Shown here piece by piece: positions 49,001-61,000 of a stretch of DNA of 64,000 nt. The stretch spans positions 8,556,001 through 8,620,000 of the forward strand of contig NC_079886.1 of NCBI RefSeq assembly GCF_029227915.1, given 5' to 3'. Each line of letters begins with the position of its first letter. Within the stretch, counting starts at the first letter, position 1. Source of the DNA: Hydractinia symbiolongicarpus (lineage: Eukaryota; Cnidaria; Hydrozoa; Anthoathecata; Hydractiniidae). Position numbers and translations under genes: made by a program. Below the pieces are notes generated by a model that saw only the letters and a program-made list of their open reading frames with translations, was not told where the DNA came from and searched no databases.

Positions 49001-52000
49001 GTAAAAATGCCAGCAAAACCAATGACCATATGCCCTGATGGACACACTTCATGTCCTGACAGTTGGACTTGTTGTAAATCTGAACAAGGGTATGGGTGTT
49101 GCCCTCTTCCAGATGCTGTTTGCTGTGATGATCTTAAGCATTGTTGTGAGAATGGTTATGAATGTACAGCAGGTAGAGTTTTTGATTTTTTTTTATTAAA
49201 TCATGTCTATGCATGCTTCAAATCAAATTACTTGGCATTATCATTGAAAAAAAATTCTGCAAACCTTTGTTTATCTTTATGCTTTTGTGTATTACACTAA
49301 AATTGTTCTGGTTGTTGTTTTTTTAATTCAAAAAATATATATACTGAAACAAATTTTTCAAATGCAAACCAACCACATTATTAAGCAAAATTATGGATAA
49401 CCATGATTTTAAAGGACCTGATACACTTGTATAATATTACTGAAATATACCTTATAATATCAATATAATTTCTTAAAATATGGTTATAATTTCTTATAGT
49501 TATAATATGTACAATTTTTAAACACCTGGAATGTGCATCAAAACCTCATATAATTTGCTGCATGGTTATAATATTTGAATAAAATAAATATGATTTTAAT
49601 AATATTGTTGGTAATCTGGTTTCGAATGCCTTTTGTTTGTGTGACAATAGATCTATTATCTGCTAGCGTTGTTGTGGCAACGATGTCATGAAATTAAATG
49701 AAATTATAACGATATTACAACAAATTATAAGTATAATGTAGATAAATTATAAATATATTTTAGAATATATTTAATGATATTATACAAGTGTATCCTGGCC
49801 TTACAAAGAATGTGGTAGGTGTCTATACTTCTCTGTGAGAAGGTTGTTTAAACTAAATGGAATAATCATAATTCAGTAAGCCAGATCTATATTATAATGA
49901 TTTTCTACTCGGTTTTCTTAGGGGTATGTCACCTTGGCACGACACAGAAGTCTATGGTAAAGCATGTTTCAGGATATGTTATCAGAAGCACAGATACTGA
50001 TCAAATTAAACTCTGCTCTGATGGGAAAACGAAATGTGATGAATCCAAAACATGCTGTGATAAAATATTGAATGAAAGCTACTGTTGCCCCTTCCCTAAT
50101 GCAGTCTGCTGTCTTAATAACAGTCATTGTTGCCCACAAGGCTTCACTTGCTCTCAACATGGTAGGAGATTATTTTATACTAGTTGATAAGGTGATTTTA
50201 CCAATGACCCGTCAATAAAGAATTGAGTTTAAAAGTTTAACATCATTGACTTGCCTGTTTGGAAACAGGTGGGTTGACCCAGGCTTAGTTAATTGGTCCC
50301 AGGTGATGCCTGGTAACCCAAGCAATGAAAGTTAAGTGATGTCACCACCCTGTTTCCAAGTTGTTTGGCCTCAAAGTTATAAGTACTATGCAATGACTTA
50401 ACTAATCTTATTAAAAACATAGACACTATTCTAATGTGTTAAGTCATAATTTAACATCAGAAAAGTTAACAAATAAGACGTTACTAATTTGCTAAATTGA
50501 TGGAGAATGAAGTTGTCTACTTTGGTTGTTACAGACTTTGTCTTGTGTTTGACATTATCGCCTGTTTTAACCAAACTATCACTTTCTAAATGGGCTAAAT
50601 TTCATTTTGCATGTTGCTCTATGTGTAAGGTGATACAACTCTAACATATCCAAACCCTAATTTGTAAGTTTTTTAGAACTGGAAAGGCAAATAAAGTACA
50701 GTTTACAGCCTTTTGATTCATTAAATAACAAGAACATATTCTCTTTAAATCCATTCTTGCAGGGCTGGAATTAGTCATTTTGCAAACATTGACTAATGTG
50801 GAGAACAAAAACCTCTTTGCTGCTCTGGTTTGGAAGCATAGGCCACTTGCCATTAATCCCTTGTAAATAGTTTTTTGTTGTGACAACCATTATAGAAGCA
50901 GGTGATACAAATTTTATTGTAGAATAATTCACAATGACAGGATTTATTTTGCAAATTCCAATTTGTCAACTGCTAATTCAAACCCTTTCGTTTCCCTTCT
51001 GAAGCTTATCTTTTCCCCTTTTATTATTACTGATTTGACAGTCAGCCTAAAGTATCAGGAATTGAAGATTGACATGATATTTTCTGTTTGTAGTGTTGCA
51101 AGCACACCACATCAATTGTTGTCCCAATACAAACTTTTTCCAAAAAAAGGCATGCACATCTGCAGCACCCATGTACAAAATGATCTAGGCATCCTATTAA
51201 TGGCACGTGCAAAATGCTAATGTTCTCAAAACTTGACCATAACTAATACATCTCTGTAATAAAATATTTCCATTACAGCCTGAAGCCTTTGCCAGTAATT
51301 TCTAATGTATTTTTCATATGTATAACCATTAACAAATATTAGAAAATGAAGAATAACTAATACTATGTCATTTCCTTTTGCAGGAATTTGCAACAAAAAC
51401 GGTGTGTCAAAATCACCATTTAGAAACATTTTCTCACAAATTTGTCCTGATGGTGTAACAGAATGTCCATCAAACAACACTTGTTGTAAATTATCTACTG
51501 GGGGATATGGATGTTGTCCTTTGCCTCAAGCTACTTGCTGTTCTGACGGTGTACACTGCTGTCCGAATGGTTATTCCTGTTCGGCAGGTACTTTTCATTT
51601 TAATTTTTCGTGCTTTAGCGTCTTCATTGCATATTTCCATTGGTAAAGGAATCCGCCGGGAACGATTAATGCATTGTGGAAACCTCTGCTCCATGGCAAA
51701 TTCTTTCTCCGTCATTCTTAATTGGAAAAGTGACTTATAAAGGGTTTTGAGCTTTTCTAAAATATTCCTTTCGTTTGGCCCTTTATATTGTTTACTACAT
51801 TTATCACACCAGCATGTCTCAAGTAGTAAATCTCCCTGCTATCTTTGTTCACATGTGAAATGGCTGGTTAAAGTTTATGTGTTCCATGTTAGGTTATTGT
51901 GTGAAAGGAGACGAAAGAATCGAAGCATCAAGACATACCAGTGGCATAAAAAAAGCCTTGGTAGTATGTCCAGACGGAGTGTCACAATGCCCTTCAGGAA

Positions 52001-55000
52001 GCACGTGCTGTAAACTGTCTACAGGAGGCTATGGATGTTGTCCCCTGCCCAAGGCTACCTGCTGTTCTGATGGTGTTCACTGCTGCCCAAACGGTTATTC
52101 TTGTTCAGCAGGTACGTTTTATGAGAATTTTACGCCTCTTAATATTTCTTTTGCATTGCATGGTTGGTAAAAAGAGCATGGAAAAGACTTGCAGCCTTTT
52201 GTGAGTCTTCTGTGTTCCTAGAAAACGGTGCGGTCCACTCGTAATGGCAACTTAGTTGAATTCATGCTTCTTCCTGTCCCTATGTACATTGATCTGATAA
52301 GATGTTTTCCGCTAGGTTATCGTATGTAATCTTGTCCTTTTACATTTCGAATTTATAATAGCACTTTAGGGTTTGTGTTTTATGTTAGGTTCCTGTGTGA
52401 AAGGAAAGGAACAAATTGAAGCGTCTAAACATACTAGCTCTATAAAGAAAGCCTTGGTAGTATGTCCGGACGGCACGGAATGTGCGACTGGGAGCACGTG
52501 CTGTAAATTATCTACTGGGGGATATGGATGTTGTCCTTTGACTCAAGCTACCTGCTGTTCTGACGGTGTACACTGCTGTCCGAATGGTTATTCCTGTTCG
52601 GCAGGTACTTTTCATTTTAATTTTCCGTGCTTTAGCGTCTTCATTGCATAATTACATTGGTAAATGAATCAGCCGGGAACGATTGATGCATTGTGGAAAC
52701 CTCTGCTTCAATTGGAAAAGTGACTTATAAAGGGTTTTGAGCTTTCTTATGATATTCCTTTCGCTTGGCCCTTTATATTGTTTTCTACATTTATCACACC
52801 AGCATGTCTCAAGTAGTAAATATCCCTGCTATCTTTCTTCACATGTGAAATGGCTGCTTAAAGTCTACGTGTTCCATGTTAGGTTATTGTGTGAAAGGAG
52901 ACGAAAGAATCGAAGCATCAAGACATACCAGTGGCATAAAGAAAGCCTTGGTAGTATGTCCAGACGGAGTGTCACAATGCCCTTCAGGAAGCACGTGCTG
53001 TAAACTGTCTACAGGAGGCTATGGATGTTGTCCCCTGCCCAAGGCTACCTGCTGTTCTGATGGTGTTCACTGCTGCCCAAACGGTTATTCTTGTTCAGCA
53101 GGTACGTTTTATGAGAATTTTGCGCCTCTTAATATTTCTTTTGCATTCCATGGTTAGTAAAAAGAGCATGGAAAAGACTTGTGTGTTCCTAGAAAACAGT
53201 GCGGTCCACTCGTAATGGCAACTTAGTCGAATTCTTGCTTCTTCCTGTCCCTTTGTACATTTATCTGATAAGACGTTTTCCGCTAGGTTATCATATGTAA
53301 TCTTGTCCTTTTACATTTTGAATTTAAAATAGCACTTTAGGGTTTGTGTTTTATGTTAGGTTCCTGTGTGAAAGGAAAGGAACAAATTGAAGCGTCTAAA
53401 CATACTAGCTCTATAAAGAAAGCCTTGGTAGTATGTCCGGACGGCACGGAATGTGCGACTGGGAGCACGTGTTGTAAATTATCTACTGGGGGATATGGAT
53501 GTTGTCCTTTGCCTCAAGCTACTTGCTGTTCTGACGGTGTACACTGCTGTCCGAATGGTTATTCCTGTTCGGCAGGTACTTTTCATTTTAATTTTCCGTG
53601 CTTTAGCGTCTTCATTGCATAATTACATTGGTAAACGAATCCGCCGGGAACGATTGATGCATTGTGGAAACCTCTGCTCCAATTGGAAAAGTGACTTATA
53701 AAGGGTTTTGAGCTTTCTTATGATATTCCTTTCGTTTGGCCCTTTATATTGTTTTCTACATTTATCACACCAGCATCTCTCAAGTAGTAAATATCCCTGC
53801 TATCTTTGTTCACATGTGAAATGGCTGCTTAAAGTCTACGTGTTCAATGTTAGGTTATTGTGTGAAAGGAGACGAAAGAATCGAAGCATCAAGACATACC
53901 AGCTCTATAAAGAAAGCCTTGGTAGTATGTCCAGACGGAGTGTCACAATGCCCTTCAGGAAGCACGTGCTGTAAACTGTCTACAGGAGGCTATGGATGTT
54001 GTCCCCTGCCCAAGGCTACCTGCTGTTCTGATGGTGTTCACTGCTGCCCAAACGGTTATTCTTGTTCAGCAGGTACGTTTTATGAGAATTTTGCGCCTCT
54101 TAATATTTCTTTTGCATTCCATGGTTAGTAAAAAGAGCATGGAAAAGACTTGTGTGTTCCTAGAAAACAGTGCGGTCCACTCGTAATGGCAACTTAGTCG
54201 AATTCTTGCTTATTCCTGTCCCTTTGTACATTTATCTGATAAGACGTTTTCCGCTAGGTTATCGTATGTAATCTTGTCCTTTTACATTTCGAATTTATAA
54301 TAGCACTTTAGGGTTTGTGTTTTATGTTAGGTTCCTGTGTGAAAGGAAAGGAACAAATTGAAGCGTCTAAACATACTAGCTCTATAAAGAAAGCCTTGGT
54401 GGTATGTCCGGACGGCACGGAATGTGCGACTGGGAGCACATGCTGTAAATTATCTACTGGGGGATATGGATGTTGTCCTTTGACTCAAGCTACCTGCTGT
54501 TCTGACGGTGTACACTGCTGTCCGAATGGTTATTCCTGTTCGGCAGGTACTTTTCATTTTAATTTTCCGTGCTTTAGCGTCTTCATTGCATAATTACATT
54601 GGTAAACGAATCAGCCGGGAACGATTGATGCATTGTGGAAACCTCTGCTTCAATTGGAAAAGTGACTTATAAAGGGTTTTGAGCTTTCTTATGATATTCC
54701 TTTCGCTTGGCCCTTTATATTGTTTTCTACATTTATCACACCAGCATGTCTCAAGTAGTAAATATCCCTGCTATCTTTGTTCACATGTGAAATGGCTGCT
54801 TAAAGTCTACGTGTTCCATGTTAGGTTATTGTGTGAAAGGAGACGAAAGAATCGAAGCATCAAGACATACCAGTGGCATAAAGAAAGCCTTGGTAGTATG
54901 TCCAGACGGAGTGTCACAATGCCCTTCAGGAAGCACGTGCTGTAAACTGTCTACAGGAGGCTATGGATGTTGTCCCCTGCCCAAGGCTACCTGCTGTTCT

Positions 55001-58000
55001 GATGGTGTTCACTGCTGCCCAAACGGTTATTCTTGTTCAGCAGGTACGTTTTATGAGAATTTTGCGCCTCTTAATATTTCTTTTACATTCCATGGTTAGT
55101 AAAAAGAGCATGGAAAAGACTTGTGTGTTCCTAGAAAACGGTGCGGTCCACTCGTAATGGCAACTTAGTCGAATTCTTGCTTCTTCCTGTCCCTTTGTAC
55201 ATTTATCTGATAAGACGTTTTCCGCTAGGTTATCATATGTAATCTTGTCCTTTTACATTTTGAATTTAAAATAGCACTTTAGGGTTTGTGTTTTATGTTA
55301 GGTTCCTGTGTGAAAGGAAAGGAACAAATTGAAGCGTCTAAACATACTAGCTCTATAAAGAAAGCCTTGGTAGTATGTCCGGACGGCACGGAATGTGCGA
55401 CTGGGAGCACGTGTTGTAAATTATCTACTGGGGGATATGGATGTTGTCCTTTGCCTCAAGCTACTTGCTGTTCTGACGGTGTACACTGCTGTCCGAATGG
55501 TTATTCCTGTTCGGCAGGTACTTTTCATTTTAATTTTCCGTGCTTTAGCGTCTTCATTGCATAATTACATTGGTAAACGAATCCGCCGGGAACGATTGAT
55601 GCATTGTGGAAACCTCTGCTCCAATTGGAAAAGTGACTTATAAAGGGTTTTGAGCTTTCTTATGATATTCCTTTCGTTTGGCCCTTTATATTGTTTTCTA
55701 CATTTATCACACCAGCATCTCTCAAGTAGTAAATATCCCTGCTATCTTTGTTCACATGTGAAATGGCTGCTTAAAGTCTACGTGTTCAATGTTAGGTTAT
55801 TGTGTGAAAGGAGACGAAAGAATCGAAGCATCAAGACATACCAGCTCTATAAAGAAAGCCTTGGTAGTATGTCCAGACGGAGTGTCACAATGCCCTTCAG
55901 GAAGCACGTGCTGTAAACTGTCTACAGGAGGCTATGGATGTTGTCCCCTGCCCAAGGCTACCTGCTGTTCTGATGGTGTTCACTGCTGCCCAAACGGTTA
56001 TTCTTGTTCAGCAGGTACGTTTTATGAGAATTTTGCGCCTCTTAATATTTCTTTTGCATTCCATGGTTAGTAAAAAGAGCATGGAAAAGACTTGTGTGTT
56101 CCTAGAAAACAGTGCGGTCCACTCGTAATGGCAACTTAGTCGAATTCTTGCTTCTTCCTGTCCCTTTGTACATTTATCTGATAAGACGTTTTCCGCTAGG
56201 TTATCATATGTAATCTTGTCCTTTTACATTTTGAATTTAAAATAGCACTTTAGGGTTTGTGTTTTATGTTAGGTTCCTGTGTGAAAGGAAAGGAACAAAT
56301 TGAAGCGTCTAAACATACTAGCTCTATAAAGAAAGCCTTGGTAGTATGTCCGGACGGCACGGAATGTGCGACTGGGAGCACGTGTTGTAAATTATCTACT
56401 GGGGGATATGGATGTTGTCCTTTGCCTCAAGCTACTTGCTGTTCTGACGGTGTACACTGCTGTCCGAATGGTTATTCCTGTTCGGCAGGTACTTTTCATT
56501 TTAATTTTCCGTGCTTTAGCGTCTTCATTGCATAATTACATTGGTAAACGAATCCGCCGGGAACGATTGATGCATTGTGGAAACCTCTGCTCCAATTGGA
56601 AAAGTGACTTATAAAGGGTTTTGAGCTTTATTATGATATTCCTTTCGTTTGGCCCTTTATATTGTTTTCTACATTTATCACACCAGCATCTCTCAAGTAG
56701 TAAATATCCCTGCTATCTTTGTTCACATGTGAAATGGCTGCTTAAAGTCTACGTGTTCAATGTTAGGTTATTGTGTGAAAGGAGACGAAAGAATCGAAGC
56801 ATCAAGACATACCAGCTCTATAAAGAAAGCCTTGGTAGTATGTCCAGACGGAGTGTCACAATGCCCTTCAGGAAGCACGTGCTGTAAACTGTCTACAGGA
56901 GGCTATGGATGTTGTCCCCTGCCCAAGGCTACCTGCTGTTCTGATGGTGTTCACTGCTGCCCAAACGGTTATTCTTGTTCAGCAGGTACGTTTTATCAGA
57001 ATTTTACGCCTCTTAATATTTCTTTTGCATTGCATGGTTGGTAAAAAGAGCATGGAAAAGACTTGCGGCCTTTTGTGAGTCTTCTGTGTTCCTAGAAAAT
57101 GGTGCGGTCCACTCGTAATGGCAACTTAGTCGAATTCTTGCTTATTCCTGTCCCTTTGTACATTTATCTGATAAGACGTTTTCCGCTAGGTTATCGTATG
57201 TAATCTTGTCCTTTTACATTTCGAATTTATAATAGCACTTTAGGGTTTGTGTTTTATGTTAGGTTCCTGTGTGAAAGGAAAGGAACAAATTGAAGCGTCT
57301 AAACATACTAGCTCTATAAAGAAAGCCTTGGTAGTATGTCCGGACGGCACGGAATGTGCGACTGGGAGCACGTGTTGTAAATTATCTACTGGGGGATATG
57401 GATGTTGTCCTTTGCCTCAAGCTACTTGCTGTTCTGACGGTGTACACTGCTGTCCGAATGGTTATTCCTGTTCGGCAGGTACTTTTCATTTTAATTTTCC
57501 GTGCTTTAGCATCTTCATTGCATAATTACATTGGTAAACGAATCCGCCGGGAACGATTGATGCATTGTGGAAACCTCTGCTCCAATTGGAAAAGTGACTT
57601 ATAAAGGGTTTTGAGCTTTATTATGATATTCCTTTCGTTTGGCCCTTTATATTGTTTTCTACATTTATCACACCAGCATCTCTCAAGTAGTAAATATCCC
57701 TGCTATCTTTGTTCACATGTGAAATGGCTGCTTAAAGTCTACGTGTTCAATGTTAGGTTATTGTGTGAAAGGAGACGAAAGAATCGAAGCATCAAGACAT
57801 ACCAGCTCTATAAAGAAAGCCTTGGTAGTATGTCCAGACGGAGTGTCACAATGCCCTTCAGGAAGCACGTGCTGTAAACTGTCTACAGGAGGCTATGGAT
57901 GTTGTCCCCTGCCCAAGGCTACCTGCTGTTCTGATGGTGTTCACTGCTGCCCAAACGGTTATTCTTGTTCAGCAGGTACGTTTTATGAGATTTTTATGCC

Positions 58001-61000
58001 TCTTAATATTTCCTTTGCATTGCATGGTTGGTAAAAAGAGCATAGAAAAGCATTGCAGCCTTTTGTGAGTCTTCTGTGTTCCTAGAAAACGGTGCGGTCG
58101 ACTCGTAATGGCAACTTAGTCGAATTCTTGCTTATTCCTGTCCCTTTGTACATTTATCTGATAAGACGTTTTCCGCTAGGTTATCGTATGTAATCTTGTC
58201 CTTTTACATTTCGAATTTATAATAGCACTTTAGGGTTTGTGTTTTATGTTAGGTTCCTGTGTGAAAGGAAAGGAACAAATTGAAGCGTCTAAACATACTA
58301 GCTCTATAAAGAAAGCCTTGGTGGTATGTCCGGACGGCACGGAATGTGCGACTGGGAGCACGTGCTGTAAATTATCTACTGGGGGATATGGATGTTGTCC
58401 TTTGACTCAAGCTACCTGCTGTTCTGACGGTGTACACTGCTGTCCGAATGGTTATTCCTGTTCGGCAGGTACTTTTCATTTTAATTTTCCGTGCTTTAGC
58501 GTCTTCATTGCATAATTACATTGGTAAACGAATCAGCCGGGAACGATTGATGCATTGTGGAAACCTCTGCTTCAATTGGAAAAGTGACTTATAAAGGGTT
58601 TTGAGCTTTCTTATGATATTCCTTTCGCTTGGCCCTTTATATTGTTTTCTACATTTATCACACCAGCATGTCTCAAGTAGTAAATATCCCTGCTATCTTT
58701 GTTCACATGTGAAATGGCTGCTTAAAGTCTACGTGTTCCATGTTAGGTTATTGTGTGAAAGGAGACGAAAGAATCGAAGCATCAAGACATACCAGTGGCA
58801 TAAAGAAAGCCTTGGTAGTATGTCCAGACGGAGTGTCACAATGCCCTTCAGGAAGCACGTGCTGTAAACTGTCTACAGGAGGCTATGGATGTTGTCCCCT
58901 GCCCAAGGCTACCTGCTGTTCTGATGGTGTTCACTGCTGCCCAAACGGTTATTCTTGTTCAGCAGGTACGTTTTATGAGAATTTTGCACCTCTTAATATT
59001 TCTTTTACATTCCATGGTTAGTAAAAAGAGCATGGAAAAGACTTGTGTGTTCCTAGAAAACGGTGCGGTCCACTCGTAATGGCAACTTAGTCGAATTCTT
59101 GCTTCTTCCTGTCCCTTTGTACATTTATCTGATAAGACGTTTTCCGCTAGGTTATCATATGTAATCTTGTCCTTTTACATTTTGAATTTAAAATAGCACT
59201 TTAGGGTTTGTGTTTTATGTTAGGTTCCTGTGTGAAAGGAAAGGAACAAATTGAAGCGTCTAAACATACTAGCTCTATAAAGAAAGCCTTGGTAGTATGT
59301 CCGGACGGCACGGAATGTGCGACTGGGAGCACGTGTTGTAAATTATCTACTGGGGGATATGGATGTTGTCCTTTGCCTCAAGCTACTTGCTGTTCTGACG
59401 GTGTACACTGCTGTCCGAATGGTTATTCCTGTTCGGCAGGTACTTTTCATTTTAATTTTCCGTGCTTTAGCGTCTTCATTGCATAATTACATTGGTAAAC
59501 GAATCCGCCGGGAACGATTGATGCATTGTGGAAACCTCTGCTCCAATTGGAAAAGTGACTTATAAAGGGTTTTGAGCTTTCTTATGATATTCCTTTCGTT
59601 TGGCCCTTTATATTGTTTTCTACATTTATCACACCAGCATCTCTCAAGTAGTAAATATCCCTGCTATCTTTGTTCACATGTGAAATGGCTGCTTAAAGTC
59701 TACGTGTTCAATGTTAGGTTATTGTGTGAAAGGAGACGAAAGAATCGAAGCATCAAGACATACCAGCTCTATAAAGAAAGCCTTGGTAGTATGTCCAGAC
59801 GGAGTGTCACAATGCCCTTCAGGAAGCACGTGCTGTAAACTGTCTACAGGAGGCTATGGATGTTGTCCCCTGCCCAAGGCTACCTGCTGTTCTGATGGTG
59901 TTCACTGCTGCCCAAACGGTTATTCTTGTTCAGCAGGTACGTTTTATGAGAATTTTGCGCCTCTTAATATTTCTTTTGCATTCCATGGTTAGTAAAAAGA
60001 GCATGGAAAAGACTTTTTTGTTCCTAGAAAACAGTGCGGTCCACTCGTAATGGCAACTTAGTCGAATTCTTGCTTCTTCCTGTCCCTTTGTACATTTATC
60101 TGATAAGACGTTTTCCGCTAGGTTATCATATGTAATCTTGTCCTTTTACATTTTGAATTTAAAATAGCACTTTAGGGTTTGTGTTTTATGTTAGGTTCCT
60201 GTGTGAAAGGAAAGGAACAAATTGAAGCGTCTAAACATACTAGCTCTATAAAGAAAGCCTTGGTAGTATGTCCGGACGGCACGGAATGTGCGACTGGGAG
60301 CACGTGTTGTAAATTATCTACTGGGGGATATGGATGTTGTCCTTTGCCTCAAGCTACTTGCTGTTCTGACGGTGTACACTGCTGTCCGAATGGTTATTCC
60401 TGTTCGGCAGGTACTTTTCATTTTAATTTTCCGTGCTTTAGCGTCTTCATTGCATAATTACATTGGTAAACGAATCCGCCGGGAACGATTGATGCATTGT
60501 GGAAACCTCTGCTCCAATTGGAAAAGTGACTTATAAAGGGTTTTGAGCTTTATTATGATATTCCTTTCGTTTGGCCCTTTATATTGTTTTCTACATTTAT
60601 CACACCAGCATCTCTCAAGTAGTAAATATCCCTGCTATCTTTGTTCACATGTGAAATGGCTGCTTAAAGTCTACGTGTTCAATGTTAGGTTATTGTGTGA
60701 AAGGAGACGAAAGAATCGAAGCATCAAGACATACCAGCTCTATAAAGAAAGCCTTGGTAGTATGTCCAGACGGAGTGTCACAATGCCCTTCAGGAAGCAC
60801 GTGCTGTAAACTGTCTACTGGAGGCTATGGATGTTGTCCCCTGCCCAAGGCTACCTGCTGTTCTGATGGTGTTCACTGCTGCCCAAACGGTTATTCCTGT
60901 TCAGCAGGTACGTTTTATCAGAATTTTACGCCTCTTAATATTTCTTTTGCATTGCATGGTTGGTAAAAAGAGCATGGAAAAGACTTGCGGCCTTTTGTGA

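Noticed and set aside
49880-49900. A second Helitron start (TCTATATTATAAT) before progranulin exon 3
   Set aside because: No hairpin or CTRR end is associated; it is probably a chance match in AT-rich sequence.
53021-53215. Recurrent 64-, 82- and 88-codon frames inside each array unit
   Set aside because: They are other-frame shadows of the granulin exons running into introns; the granulin frame is the only one with conserved Cys and phase-matched splice sites.
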